A model generated the notes under the pieces. That model ran no database searches and was not told where the DNA came from. It saw only the letters and a list, made by a program, of their open reading frames with translations. Both the position numbers and the translations under genes were made by a program. This document shows positions 8,684-18,002 of a DNA stretch of 64,000 bases, one piece after another; positions within the stretch are counted from its first letter, which is position 1; every line of letters begins with the position of its first letter. Source of the DNA: UBA7330 sp043554545 (GTDB lineage Bacteria; Bacteroidota; Bacteroidia; Cytophagales; Cyclobacteriaceae); the NCBI GenBank assembly GCA_043554545.1, contig CP121337.1, positions 2,480,001 through 2,544,000 of the forward strand, written 5' to 3'.

Positions 8684-10171
8684 ATGGCTAAGATAAAAAA
8701 GATACTGGTTGCAAACCGCGGAGAAATAGCGCTCAGGATAATGAAAACAGCCAAAGACATGGGCATAAAAACTGTAGCTGTATACAGTGACGCTGACAAA
8801 TTCTCTCCTCACGTAAAATATGCCGACGAGAGTGTATTAATTGGACCTCCGCCCTCTTCTCAATCGTACCTTGATCAGCATAAAATTATCCAGGCATGTA
8901 AGAAAACAAATGCGGATGCCATTCACCCAGGTTATGGGTTCCTCTCTGAAAATGCAGCATTTGCATCACTTGCTGAGAAATCAGGAATCATCTTTATCGG
9001 CCCTTCTGCTAAGTCCATAGAGGTCATGGGGGATAAATTGATTGCCAAACAAACCGTAAAAAACCACAATGTCCCACTCGTACCGGGAATGGATGAACCC
9101 ATAAAGGATATCACAGTTGGAAAAAAGGTAGCTAAATCAATTGGATACCCTATTCTGATAAAAGCACGTGCCGGCGGCGGTGGTAAAGGAATGCGGATCG
9201 TATGGAAAGAGGAAGACCTGGAATCTGAGATGAAACGGGCAATGAGTGAAGCAAAAAATGCATTTGATAACGAGTCCGTTTTTATAGAAAAATATATTAC
9301 ATCTCCTAAACACATTGAGGTCCAGATTCTAGGAGATCAAAAAGGAAACATTGTTCATTTATTCGAGCGCGAGTGTACCATTCAAAGAAGACACCAAAAA
9401 GTAATTGAAGAAGCCCCTTCAATATCCATAGATGATAACAAACGAGCAGAAATTGGTACTGCGGCCATAAACGTAGCTAAATCATGTGCGTACTACGGGG
9501 CAGGGACAGTAGAATTTGTTATGGATGACCAAAAGAATTTTTACTTTTTGGAAATGAATACCCGCCTGCAAGTGGAGCATCCAGTTACAGAACTTATTAC
9601 GGGTCTTGACCTGGTCAGGGAACAGATACACATAGCAGAAGGCAAGAAACTTTCCATCAGGCAAGAGGATCTGTCGATTCATGGACACAGCCTTGAAATC
9701 AGGGTTTATGCGGAAGATCCTGAAAATGATTTCCTTCCAGATGTCGGTTTACTCAAAGTTTATAAAACGCCTGAAGGACCCGGAGTCAGAGTTGATGACG
9801 GATTTGAGGAAGGTATGGAGATTCCAATTCATTATGATCCAATGATTGCCAAATTAATTACTTACGGCAAGGACAGAAAAGAAGCGATCAACAGGATGCT
9901 AAGGGCCATTAAGGATTATAAAATTGTAGGTGTGAAAAATTCGCTGGACCTGGCAGCATTTGTAATTCAGCATAGCGCTTTTGAAGATGGCTCTTTCACC
10001 ACCAAGTTCATGGAAGAACACTTCAAGCCAGAACTCTTAAAAAAGAAAATCCCACAAGAAATCATCAATATTGCTGCTATTGTAGGTAGTGAGATGTATA
10101 CAAAGCAATCGAACAGAAAATTTTCTGCCCCACCAGTAACCAGCAAATGGAAGCTTAGAAAACAGTATTGA
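8684..10171 (+). CDS. accC: Biotin carboxylase subunit of acetyl/propionyl-CoA carboxylase
   Basis: A 495-residue ATP-grasp enzyme that carboxylates biotin on its carrier protein using bicarbonate and ATP, feeding fatty-acid synthesis or propionyl-CoA metabolism. The N-terminal domain begins KILVANRGEIALRIM. The ATP-grasp glycine-rich loop KARAGGGGKGMR covers residues about 160-171. The active-site block FLEMNTRLQVEHPVTE and the biotin-carboxylase C-terminal domain (HSLEIRVYAEDP) follow. It is about 45 residues longer than E. coli AccC, with a C-terminal tail common in Bacteroidota. No biotin carrier or carboxyltransferase gene is in the window. The stop codon overlaps the maf start by one base. 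Confidence 0.9.
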   Translation: MAKIKKILVANRGEIALRIMKTAKDMGIKTVAVYSDADKFSPHVKYADESVLIGPPPSSQSYLDQHKIIQACKKTNADAIHPGYGFLSENAAFASLAEKSGIIFIGPSAKSIEVMGDKLIAKQTVKNHNVPLVPGMDEPIKDITVGKKVAKSIGYPILIKARAGGGGKGMRIVWKEEDLESEMKRAMSEAKNAFDNESVFIEKYITSPKHIEVQILGDQKGNIVHLFERECTIQRRHQKVIEEAPSISIDDNKRAEIGTAAINVAKSCAYYGAGTVEFVMDDQKNFYFLEMNTRLQVEHPVTELITGLDLVREQIHIAEGKKLSIRQEDLSIHGHSLEIRVYAEDPENDFLPDVGLLKVYKTPEGPGVRVDDGFEEGMEIPIHYDPMIAKLITYGKDRKEAINRMLRAIKDYKIVGVKNSLDLAAFVIQHSAFEDGSFTTKFMEEHFKPELLKKKIPQEIINIAAIVGSEMYTKQSNRKFSAPPVTSKWKLRKQY

Positions 10172-10749
10172 TGCAAAGAATTATTCTAGCTTCTAATAGT
10201 CCCAGAAGAAGGCAGCTAATGTCTGAAGCAGGTTATCATTTTACAGCGATCAATACATCATTTGATGAGATCATACCTGAAGGCTTAATCCCACATGAAA
10301 TCGCTATTCATCTGGCTCAATCAAAGAATAACCATTACAGGGACCGCTTTAAAGATGAGATACTGATCACTTCTGATACCATTGTTGTTAAAGACCATGC
10401 CATTTTCGGGAAACCAAAAAACGAGCAAGAAGCAACGGAAATGCTGGAAAAACTTTCAGGAAGTGAACACATAGTGATCTCCGGATTATGCATTTCAGAT
10501 CATACGCAACATCATTCATGTTATGATACAACAAAGGTGTTTTTTGAAGAAATGAGCAAGAAAGAGATTAGCTATTATGTTAAAAAGCACCTGCCTTTAG
10601 ATAAAGCCGGGAGCTATGGAATCCAGGATTGGATAGGCTTAACAAGAATAAAAAAGATCGAAGGTTCTTATTTCAACGTCATGGGTTTACCAGTAAATAT
10701 GGTATACCGGATCCTGAAAGACCATTTTTCTATCACACCATTTGATTAG
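10171..10749 (+). CDS. maf: Maf-like nucleoside triphosphate pyrophosphatase
   Basis: A 192-residue house-cleaning pyrophosphatase of the Maf/HAM1-like fold that hydrolyses modified or non-canonical nucleoside triphosphates such as dTTP/UTP analogues. The signature ILASNSPRRRQLM is at residues 4-16. ITSDTIVVKDHAIFGKP holds the catalytic aspartate region, and DKAGSYGIQD (about residues 148-157) is the third family motif. The ATG at 10171 shares one base with the accC stop (TGATG), so the two are translationally coupled. An in-frame TTG just upstream is not needed. Its 3' end is only 10 bp from the convergent membrane-fusion-protein gene. Confidence 0.9.
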   Translation: MQRIILASNSPRRRQLMSEAGYHFTAINTSFDEIIPEGLIPHEIAIHLAQSKNNHYRDRFKDEILITSDTIVVKDHAIFGKPKNEQEATEMLEKLSGSEHIVISGLCISDHTQHHSCYDTTKVFFEEMSKKEISYYVKKHLPLDKAGSYGIQDWIGLTRIKKIEGSYFNVMGLPVNMVYRILKDHFSITPFD

Positions 10750-10759
10750 TAGTTTTTGT

Positions 10760-12088
10760 CTATTCTCCTTTCGCCTTGTTAGTAACTTCTACTTCATTGT
10801 CATTCTCCAAACGTTTGGAAACAGCGAGAAATGGACCGGTAATAATCTTGTCACCTTCCTTAAGACCCTTAATAATCTCAATTCGTTGATAATCTGAAAT
10901 TCCTGTTTCCACAATGGCTTTTATGGCTTTGCCATCTTTTAATAAGAATACGACTTCATCCACATCCTGACCTGCGACACCTACATTATCGTTACTATTT
11001 TGAGTAGAGTCAAGCATAGCCTTACGGGTAGTAACCGCTGCTAAAGGAACGGAAAGTACATCTTTCTTGGATTCGGTAAGGATTTCAACACTGGCTGTCA
11101 TCCCTGGCCTAAATGGATATCTCATCCCCTGATCCACAAGATCCTGATAAGAACTATTGAGGATTTTTATTCTGACTTCAAATTCAGTCACCGCATCAGA
11201 AGAGGGTTTATCATTTGCAGTATTTGCAATTTGTGTAACCACCCCTTTAAATTTTTTCTCCATGTAGGAATAGGAATCAACATCTATGATTGAGGTATCT
11301 CCGGTTGATATTCTGATAATGTCATTTTCATTTACGTTTACCCTCACCTCCATGTTGTTTAAATCAGCTATTCGTAGCATTTCTGTTCCCTGCATCTGTG
11401 AAGTTCCTACCACCGTTTCTCCAAGCTCCACAGCTAGTTTGGATACAATGCCATTCATTGGAGATGAAATGGCTGTCAATCGGAGGTTCTCCTCAGCATC
11501 TTCAACGGTAGCTTGTGAACTTTCAACGATGTACCTACTCGCTACCACATTTTGTTTAGCTGACTCTAGATCCTGCTTTGCTACATTATAGTTTGCTTCT
11601 GCAAGTTCAAAGTCTGATCGGGCTGTGACTTGCTCTTCAAACAATTTCACTTGTCTGGAATATTCCAACTCCTGCCTTTTGAAGGTAGCCTCTGCTCTTG
11701 CTAAAGAAGCTTTTGCACTTTGGTAATTGGCTTTTTGCTGATTAAGGTTTGCTTTTGCCCTCTCGTTGGCAGATATAAAATTGTCTGGTCTTATTTTAAG
11801 TAAAAAATCACCTTTTGCAACGCTATCACCTTCTTCAATTTTCAGTTCGATGATCTCTCCAGATACCTCAGGACTAATCTTTACCTCTACAACGGGCTGT
11901 ACAGCTCCTGAAGCACTTACTTTTTCCACTATGGTAGCACGAGCAACTTCGTCAGAAACAACCTCGATGGCCTTCTTTTTTCCAACCCACCCCTGAGACT
12001 TGCCTACTAAGGCAACAATGACAAGGACAACAACAATTCCAATAAGAATAAATAATAACTTATTCCGGGATTTTTTCTTTTTAGCCAT
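10760..12088 (-). CDS. Efflux periplasmic adaptor (membrane-fusion protein, HlyD/AcrA family)
   Basis: A 442-residue periplasmic adaptor linking an inner-membrane pump to a TolC channel. A lysine-rich N-terminus is followed by one membrane segment (residues about 9-27, LLFILIGIVVVLVIVALVG). A biotinyl-lipoyl half (VSASGAVQPVVEVKISPEVSGEI) comes next, then a long coiled-coil hairpin (about 105-190, many A/E/K/Q heptads), the second lipoyl half (LTAISSPMNGIVSKL), and beta-barrel and membrane-proximal domains. The arrangement is typical of MacA-like adaptors. It sits 2 bp downstream of the tolC-like gene in one operon. No pump gene follows: the next gene, maf, is on the opposite strand. Confidence 0.88.
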   Translation of the reverse strand: MAKKKKSRNKLLFILIGIVVVLVIVALVGKSQGWVGKKKAIEVVSDEVARATIVEKVSASGAVQPVVEVKISPEVSGEIIELKIEEGDSVAKGDFLLKIRPDNFISANERAKANLNQQKANYQSAKASLARAEATFKRQELEYSRQVKLFEEQVTARSDFELAEANYNVAKQDLESAKQNVVASRYIVESSQATVEDAEENLRLTAISSPMNGIVSKLAVELGETVVGTSQMQGTEMLRIADLNNMEVRVNVNENDIIRISTGDTSIIDVDSYSYMEKKFKGVVTQIANTANDKPSSDAVTEFEVRIKILNSSYQDLVDQGMRYPFRPGMTASVEILTESKKDVLSVPLAAVTTRKAMLDSTQNSNDNVGVAGQDVDEVVFLLKDGKAIKAIVETGISDYQRIEIIKGLKEGDKIITGPFLAVSKRLENDNEVEVTNKAKGE

Positions 12089-12090
12089 GA

Positions 12091-13431
12091 TTAAAATTCA
12101 AGCGGTTTGCCTGTATAAAAGTCTACGAGTTTTTTTCTGAATACAAAATCAAATTTAGCCCTAACCAAATCTGATTTAGCTTGATATAGGTTATTTGAGG
12201 CCACCTGATAGTCAGTGAAGTTTGAAGCCCCTAAATTATATTGATTCTCAACAGAACGAAAGGATTCTTCTACAGCTTCTACCCTTCTAATAGATGCTGA
12301 ATATGTTTTTGCTGCAGCCAGTGCATTGTTATAGCCAGTTTCAATCGTTTGACGCAGCGTATTCATTTGTTCAATGGCATTTAATTCCGCCTGTTGAAGC
12401 GAGATTTTAGAACGCTGGATGTTTGAATTAACGCTTAATCTATTGAAAATTGGAATTTGAATTCCTAAGGAAACAAATTTGCTTAGGTTGTTTTGAAACT
12501 GAGAGGCTACATCCGTCTCACCCCCAAATGAAAAGGCATCTGAATAGTTGGTCCTGAAACCGGCACCAGCCGAAATTGTTGGGACATATCCGGATTGTGC
12601 AACCCTCACCCCAAGCAATGCACTCTCCTTCCGGAGTTTTGCGCTTTTTATTTCTGGTTGTGTAGCTAAGGCCATTTCATATACTTCCCCAACTGTCACC
12701 TCCAAATCAGCCTCCTCAGATTCCACACTAAATTCAGGTATCACCAAATCAATTTTTTGTTCACTCGGAATCAGCATACTTTGTTTTAGGTTGAGATTTG
12801 CTAGATCCAAGTTATTCTGAGCGTTAATGAGATTCACTTCGTTGCTGGCTTGCTGAGAAATCAGCTCTAATTCATTGGTTCGAGGCAAAGAACCTGAGGC
12901 TACTAACTTTTTTGTACGGTCTAACTGATTCGTGATGGATTCCAACTGATACTTAGCAATTTCAAGCAGCTCGCGGTTGTAGATCACATTGAGGTAAAGA
13001 TTTATGATATTTAAGGTTATATCATTGGTTGCTTTCTCAACATCAAATTCAGAGGCTTCTAGAGACGTTTTAGACTGATTAATAGAATTGTTGATATTAA
13101 AACCATCAAATAAGACAAGGCCCGTATTTCCTCCAAAATTAAGCGTGTTGATCTCTCTTGTAATGAAATCATTGGTAGTTGGATCTATTGATCTACCAAA
13201 ATTCAGCCCATACCCTGCTGATACATTGGCATTTGGAAGTCTATTCGCACGTGATTGATTCCAACTAATCCTAGCAGATTCTTTTTGAAGTTGACTCCTT
13301 CTCAGCGTTAGATTATTTTCTAGTGCAATGTCAATGCATTGCTCTATGTCCAATGTTATCACCTCTTCCTGAGCTTTAACGGTGGTAAGAGCCACTAACA
13401 TTAAAGCGGTTAAGATTGATTTCCAGTACAT
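12091..13431 (-). CDS. TolC-family outer-membrane efflux protein
   Basis: A 446-residue outer-membrane channel with periplasmic alpha-barrel. The start is taken at the ATG at 13431, giving MYWKSILTALMLVALTTVKAQ, a clear signal peptide; a longer in-frame extension would put 13 polar residues before it. Two OEP repeats are visible: the first opens ITLDIEQCIDIALENNLTLRR, and the second begins near LEVTVGEVYEMALATQPEIKSAKLRKESALLG. Alternating hydrophobic/Asn/Gln helices follow, ending in the usual C-terminal strands. It forms an operon with the adaptor 2 bp downstream. Substrate unknown. Confidence 0.88.
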   Translation of the reverse strand: MYWKSILTALMLVALTTVKAQEEVITLDIEQCIDIALENNLTLRRSQLQKESARISWNQSRANRLPNANVSAGYGLNFGRSIDPTTNDFITREINTLNFGGNTGLVLFDGFNINNSINQSKTSLEASEFDVEKATNDITLNIINLYLNVIYNRELLEIAKYQLESITNQLDRTKKLVASGSLPRTNELELISQQASNEVNLINAQNNLDLANLNLKQSMLIPSEQKIDLVIPEFSVESEEADLEVTVGEVYEMALATQPEIKSAKLRKESALLGVRVAQSGYVPTISAGAGFRTNYSDAFSFGGETDVASQFQNNLSKFVSLGIQIPIFNRLSVNSNIQRSKISLQQAELNAIEQMNTLRQTIETGYNNALAAAKTYSASIRRVEAVEESFRSVENQYNLGASNFTDYQVASNNLYQAKSDLVRAKFDFVFRKKLVDFYTGKPLEF

Positions 13432-13508
13432 AATATTGAGCTTATTTTGAGTAATTGGATGTCCAGCCAAATGTTACAACGGTAACTGTATTAAAAATGA
13501 TTCAAAAA

Positions 13509-14303
13509 TCATACAGCAACTTCACCTTTGATATGAGGATGCGGATCATAATTCACCAATTGAAAGTCTTCATATGTGAATTGGTAGATGTCTTTTACCT
13601 CAGGATTGATCTTCATTTGAGGCAGAGGTCTTGGATCCCTGGATAATTGTAGTTCCGCTTGTACCATGTGGTTGGAGTACAAATGTGCATCTCCCAATGT
13701 ATGAACAAAGTCACCAACTTTCAGATTACAAACCTGTGCAATCATCATTGTAAAAAGTGCATATGATGCAATATTAAAAGGGACACCTAAAAAAACGTCA
13801 GCACTCCTTTGATAGAGTTGACAAGATAACCTGCCATCTGCCACATAAAACTGAAACAAGGTATGACAAGGCGGTAAGGCCATATTTTCAATCTCTCCTA
13901 CATTCCATGCATTGATAATTATTCTTCTGGAATCTGGATTGTTCTTGATCGTATCAATAACCTGAGAAAGTTGATCCACCGTAGTGCCATCACTTTTTGG
14001 CCAACTTCGCCATTGAACTCCGTACACTGGCCCCAAATCTCCATTTTCATCCGCCCATTCATCCCAAATGCGAACTCCATTATCCTTTAGGTATTTGATA
14101 TTGGAATCCCCCTTGATAAACCACAAAAGCTCATGGATAATTGACCTTAAATGAAGTTTTTTAGTAGTCACACAAGGGAAACCCTCAGCGAGATCATAAC
14201 GCATTTGATAACCAAAAACACTTTTTGTTCCGGTGCCGGTCCGATCACTTTTGACAACACCATGATCAAGAATATGCTGCATTAGGTCCAGGTATTGTCT
14301 CAT
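13509..14303 (-). CDS. thyA: Thymidylate synthase
   Basis: A 264-residue homodimeric enzyme that methylates dUMP to dTMP with methylene-tetrahydrofolate. Seen: RTGTGTKSVFG with the phosphate-binding Arg (residues 21-31), the catalytic cysteine in ALPPCHTLFQ (Cys146), QRSADVFLGVPFNIASYA for dUMP recognition, and the C-terminal HPHIKGEVAV closing the active site. The length is exactly that of the short ThyA class. Usually followed by folA, but no dihydrofolate reductase is present here. It has a strong promoter of its own (14323-14353). Confidence 0.97.
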   Translation of the reverse strand: MRQYLDLMQHILDHGVVKSDRTGTGTKSVFGYQMRYDLAEGFPCVTTKKLHLRSIIHELLWFIKGDSNIKYLKDNGVRIWDEWADENGDLGPVYGVQWRSWPKSDGTTVDQLSQVIDTIKNNPDSRRIIINAWNVGEIENMALPPCHTLFQFYVADGRLSCQLYQRSADVFLGVPFNIASYALFTMMIAQVCNLKVGDFVHTLGDAHLYSNHMVQAELQLSRDPRPLPQMKINPEVKDIYQFTYEDFQLVNYDPHPHIKGEVAV

Positions 14304-14322
14304 TGATAGGGATTTTGAAACA

Positions 14323-14353
14323 CAAAAATAAAATGATAAGCACGTGTATCAAA
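14323..14353 (-). promoter_or_regulatory. Promoter of thyA
   Basis: Minus strand: TTTG (14350-14353), 19-bp spacer, TATTTTTG (14323-14330). Perfect match to TTTG-N19-TAnnTTTG, about 20 bp upstream of the thyA ATG, implying a short leader. Confidence 0.7.
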
Positions 14354-14416
14354 CAAGTATGAAAGTTTTCTTTATTTTTTATCAAACATCATCATTGATT
14401 GCTAGTTTAAACTCAT

Positions 14417-14881
14417 ATGCAAAGAGGTAAAAAACTGCCGGATATCACATTAAATGATCAGGACAATACACAGGTGAGATTACATGATTTCATTGGTAAG
14501 CATCCAATGGTCATATATTTTTATCCCAAAGATGAAACAGCAGGTTGCATTGCTGAAGCATGTAGTTTCAGAGATCAATTTGAGGATTTTCTGGATGTTG
14601 GCGCCAAAGTTTTTGGAATTAGCGGTGATTCCGTAAAGTCACATCAACGATTTGCATCAAAATATAAGTTAGGTTTCCAATTGTTAAGTGATAATAAACG
14701 AAAAGCAGAGAAAGCCTTTGGCGTACCTAGAAAACTACTGGGCTTCCTTCCTGGAAGAGTCACCTACGTTTTTGATGTGCAAGGGAATTTAATTCATGAA
14801 TTTAATTCCTCCTTACAACCGGTAAAACATATCAAAGAGGCTATAAAAGCACTTAAACAATCAGCCCAAAATCAATCATAG
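14417..14881 (+). CDS. Peroxiredoxin, BCP/PrxQ type
   Basis: A 154-residue thiol peroxidase reducing hydrogen peroxide and organic hydroperoxides in the cytoplasm. The peroxidatic cysteine is in KDETAGCIAEAC (Cys44), with the resolving cysteine five residues on (Cys49) as in BCP proteins. The upstream VIYFYPKD strand is conserved. The canonical TPGCTTEACSFRD motif is slightly altered here (TAGCIAEACSFRD), which should still support activity. No signal peptide. Stands alone between thyA and leuS. Confidence 0.88.
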   Translation: MQRGKKLPDITLNDQDNTQVRLHDFIGKHPMVIYFYPKDETAGCIAEACSFRDQFEDFLDVGAKVFGISGDSVKSHQRFASKYKLGFQLLSDNKRKAEKAFGVPRKLLGFLPGRVTYVFDVQGNLIHEFNSSLQPVKHIKEAIKALKQSAQNQS

Positions 14882-15180
14882 CTCCGATACCTAAGGGAAT
14901 TTTGCTAGAGCGAATGATCAAGAAGATTACCAATTGGTTAATTCTTAGATTCTAAGATGTGTTCTAAGAACTGTGATAAACAAGGGGTTCTTCATTTCTC
15001 TATACTTCAATTACCTTTTTTCATTTCAGAATTACTGAAAACATGAAGTTTGCAGGATAGACTGCATCCAAGCTGCTAATGAACTTCTAAGGATCAGCTC
15101 TTCTTTCTATAATTTATTTGGCTTCTTTAGGCAGGGCATCTCGTTTCCGATAAATTTGCGACCTTAAAATTTCGTGACCC
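14882..15180 (+). other. Intergenic region upstream of leuS
   Basis: About 300 bp without a plausible gene. It contains three related hexamers: TCTTAG at 14943 and CTAAGA at 14952 and 14964. The first could pair with either of the other two, giving mutually exclusive small hairpins. No leucine-rich leader peptide, T-box motif or transposon relic was recognised. A -7-like TAAATTTG (15151-15158) stands 22 bp before the leuS ATG. Confidence 0.5.
15151..15158 (+). promoter_or_regulatory. Possible -7 element of leuS
   Basis: TAAATTTG fits the Bacteroidota -7 consensus TAnnTTTG and lies just upstream of the leuS start. A matching TTTG occurs at 15117-15120, but the 30-bp gap is longer than usual, so only the -7 half is supported. 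Confidence 0.35.
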
Positions 15181-17952
15181 ATGGGTGAATATAATCACAG
15201 ACAAATAGAACAAAAATGGCAAAAGACCTGGGAGGAGCAAAAGACTTACCAGGTCGAAATTGATCCTAATAGACCCAAGTTTTATGCACTGGACATGTTT
15301 CCCTATCCTTCAGGGGCCGGACTTCATGTTGGTCATCCACTCGGATATATCGCTTCAGATATCATCAGTAGACATAAAAGATTAAAAGGCTTCAATGTGC
15401 TCCACCCAATGGGATTTGACGCTTTTGGGTTGCCTGCAGAACAATATGCAATTCAGACAGGCCAGCATCCAGCCATTACTACAGAAACAAATATCAAGAG
15501 GTACAAAGAGCAGCTAAGAAACCTGGGCTTTAGCTATGATTGGTCTCGAGAAGTGAGAACATCAGATTCCGATTATTACAAATGGACGCAATGGATATTT
15601 AAGCAACTTTTTAACAGCTGGTATGATAAAACATCTGATAAAGCAGAGAAAATCGAAACACTGATTAATAAATTCGAGCAATCTGGAAATCAAGGTTTGG
15701 ATGCTGTTTGCGATGATGATACGCCCCCCTTCACCAACGGAGATTGGAAAAACTGGTCTGAATCAGAAAAACAGCGCATGCTGTTAAAGTACCGGCTTAC
15801 CTACATTGCTGAAACCGTGGTTAACTGGTGTCCTGAGCTTGGTACTGTTCTTTCAAATGATGAAGTCAAAGATGGTTTTTCTGAACGGGGTGGACATCCA
15901 GTCATAAAAAAGAAAATGCCACAATGGAATATGCGTATAACCGCATATGCAGATAGATTGTTAAGGGACCTTGATAAAATCGACTGGCCAGAACCTATTA
16001 AAGACATGCAGCGGAACTGGATCGGAAAGTCCATGGGAGCCGAAGTGGATTTTCAGGTAGAAAATTCAGATAAAAAAATCCGGGTATTCACCACACGAAT
16101 AGACACCATATACGGAGTTTCATTTATGGTTTTGGCTCCTGAGAGTGAAATAGTTCCTGAATTAACGACTGATAAACAAAAGGCCGCTATTGAAACCTAC
16201 GTAGAAGTTGCTAAGAACAGATCAGAGCGGGATCGAATGAGTGATGTGAAAACCATCTCAGGCGTATTTACCGGGAGTTATGTCATCAACCCTTTTAATA
16301 ATGAAAGGATACCCATCTGGATTGCAGATTATGTATTAGCCGGTTATGGTACAGGTGCAGTTATGGCGGTTCCAAGTGGTGATCAGCGCGATTTTGATTT
16401 TGCCAAACATTTTGATCTGCCCATTATAAAAATCATTGACCAGCAAAAAGTAACGGATAGTGAAGCTGACCCTACCAAAGAAGGTAAAATGATCAATTCC
16501 GGAATGCTTGATGGCCTCTCTCCTCTTCAGGCAATTGAGAAGGCCAATGAATACATTGTGGAGAAAAAAATTGGATTACCCAAAACAAACTACAGAATAC
16601 GGGATGCCATATTTGGGCGACAACGATATTGGGGAGAGCCTATCCCTGTTTATTTCAAAGACGGCATACCTTACCTCCTATCAGATGATCAACTACCGCT
16701 AGCATTACCCGAAGTAGATAAATTCTTACCTACTGATGATGGGGAGCCCCCACTGGGAAGAGCTAAAGACTGGCATACTGAAGAAGGTGCTCCTTATGAA
16801 CTAACGACGATGCCAGGGTGGGCAGGTTCTTCCTGGTATTTCTTTCGTTATATGGATCCACACAATGAAGAGGCCTTTGCCAGTCCTGAAGCACTCAAAT
16901 ATTGGAAAGAAGTGGATTTTTACATGGGAGGAAGTGAACATGCCACCGGACACCTGCTTTATTCCAGGTTCTGGACAAAGTTTCTGTACGACATGGGGCA
17001 TATTTCAGTAGATGAATACGCTAAAAAACTAGTAAATCAGGGTATGATTCAGGGAAGATCAAACCTGGTATACAGAGTGACTGGTGAAAACACATACGTA
17101 TCAAAAGGTTTAATCAATCAATATGACACTTATGCGATTCATGTGGATGTTAACATCGTTAAGGATGATATACTAGACATTGAAGCATTTAAGCAATTCA
17201 AACCCGATGCAAAAAACGCAACGTTCAAGCTTGAAGGCGATAAATTTATTTGTGATGCGGAGGTAGAAAAAATGTCTAAGTCCAAATACAATGTGGTCAA
17301 TCCTGATGATTTGGTTGATCAATATGGAGCAGATACACTTCGCATGTATGAAATGTTCCTAGGACCTGTCGAGCAAAGTAAGCCATGGAATACCAATGGC
17401 ATCGAAGGGGTGTATAAGTTCTTAAGACGTTTCTGGGGACTATTTCATGATAATAAAGGGAACTTCAACGTTGTTGAGGAGCAGCCCTCCGCAGCTGAAT
17501 TAAAAGTCCTTCATGGGACAATCAAAAAAATTGATGAGGATGTAGATCGTTTATCTCTAAACACCTCTGTCAGTAGTTTTATGATTGCAACCAATGAATT
17601 ATCCTCACTGAAATGTAACAAAAAGGCCATATTAGAACCCTTTGTAATCCTACTAGCATCCTATGCGCCACATATTTCCGAAGAACTTTGGTACCTGTTA
17701 GGTCATAAAGAAACAGTCTTTGATACCTCCTTCCCCTCTTTCGATGAAAAACACCTAAAGGAAGACAGTAAAGAATACCCTATCATGATAAATGGCAAGA
17801 TGCGAACCAAGATTTCTTTCTCGACAGATGCCACTCAAGCGGAAGTTCAACAGGCAGTTACTGAAAATGAAGTCGTCCAGAAATGGCTGGAAGGCAAACC
17901 ACCTAAAAAAGTAATCTTTGTCCCCAATAAAATCGTGAATGTGGTTGTTTAA
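15181..17952 (+). CDS. leuS: Leucyl-tRNA synthetase
   Basis: A 923-residue class I synthetase charging tRNA-Leu. The HIGH-type motif is HVGH (residues 49-52) within YPSGAGLHVGHPLGY. The CP1 editing domain occupies about residues 240-450 (VFTTRIDTIYGVSFM; TGAVMAVPSGDQRDFDFA, the editing pocket). The KMSKS motif is exact at residues 697-701. Anticodon-binding helices and a C-terminal domain (PIMINGKMRTKISF, VIFVPNKIVNVVV) follow. An insertion between about residues 620 and 690 (NLVYRVTGENTYVSKG) is typical of Bacteroidota LeuS. Stands alone; a large hairpin follows the stop. Confidence 0.97.
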   Translation: MGEYNHRQIEQKWQKTWEEQKTYQVEIDPNRPKFYALDMFPYPSGAGLHVGHPLGYIASDIISRHKRLKGFNVLHPMGFDAFGLPAEQYAIQTGQHPAITTETNIKRYKEQLRNLGFSYDWSREVRTSDSDYYKWTQWIFKQLFNSWYDKTSDKAEKIETLINKFEQSGNQGLDAVCDDDTPPFTNGDWKNWSESEKQRMLLKYRLTYIAETVVNWCPELGTVLSNDEVKDGFSERGGHPVIKKKMPQWNMRITAYADRLLRDLDKIDWPEPIKDMQRNWIGKSMGAEVDFQVENSDKKIRVFTTRIDTIYGVSFMVLAPESEIVPELTTDKQKAAIETYVEVAKNRSERDRMSDVKTISGVFTGSYVINPFNNERIPIWIADYVLAGYGTGAVMAVPSGDQRDFDFAKHFDLPIIKIIDQQKVTDSEADPTKEGKMINSGMLDGLSPLQAIEKANEYIVEKKIGLPKTNYRIRDAIFGRQRYWGEPIPVYFKDGIPYLLSDDQLPLALPEVDKFLPTDDGEPPLGRAKDWHTEEGAPYELTTMPGWAGSSWYFFRYMDPHNEEAFASPEALKYWKEVDFYMGGSEHATGHLLYSRFWTKFLYDMGHISVDEYAKKLVNQGMIQGRSNLVYRVTGENTYVSKGLINQYDTYAIHVDVNIVKDDILDIEAFKQFKPDAKNATFKLEGDKFICDAEVEKMSKSKYNVVNPDDLVDQYGADTLRMYEMFLGPVEQSKPWNTNGIEGVYKFLRRFWGLFHDNKGNFNVVEEQPSAAELKVLHGTIKKIDEDVDRLSLNTSVSSFMIATNELSSLKCNKKAILEPFVILLASYAPHISEELWYLLGHKETVFDTSFPSFDEKHLKEDSKEYPIMINGKMRTKISFSTDATQAEVQQAVTENEVVQKWLEGKPPKKVIFVPNKIVNVVV

Positions 17953-17956
17953 GTAA

Positions 17957-17998
17957 TCAGGTGAATACGATGTTAGGAAAACATTCGCATTCACCTGA
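17957..17998. terminator. Long hairpin between convergent leuS and DUF3500 gene
   Basis: TCAGGTGAAT (17957-17966) pairs with ATTCACCTGA (17989-17998). The stem continues imperfectly through CGATGTT / AACATTCG to give roughly 17-18 pairs around a short loop. It sits between two convergent stop codons and can terminate both transcripts, although the T tract is weak (a few T on the plus side at 18001). Confidence 0.6.
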
Positions 17999-18002
17999 CA
18001 TT

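Noticed and set aside
14942..14970. Alternative hairpins before leuS as a leucine attenuator or T-box
   Set aside because: No leader peptide with leucine codons, no T-box sequence and no T run after the hairpin. Attenuation of this type is not expected in this phylum.
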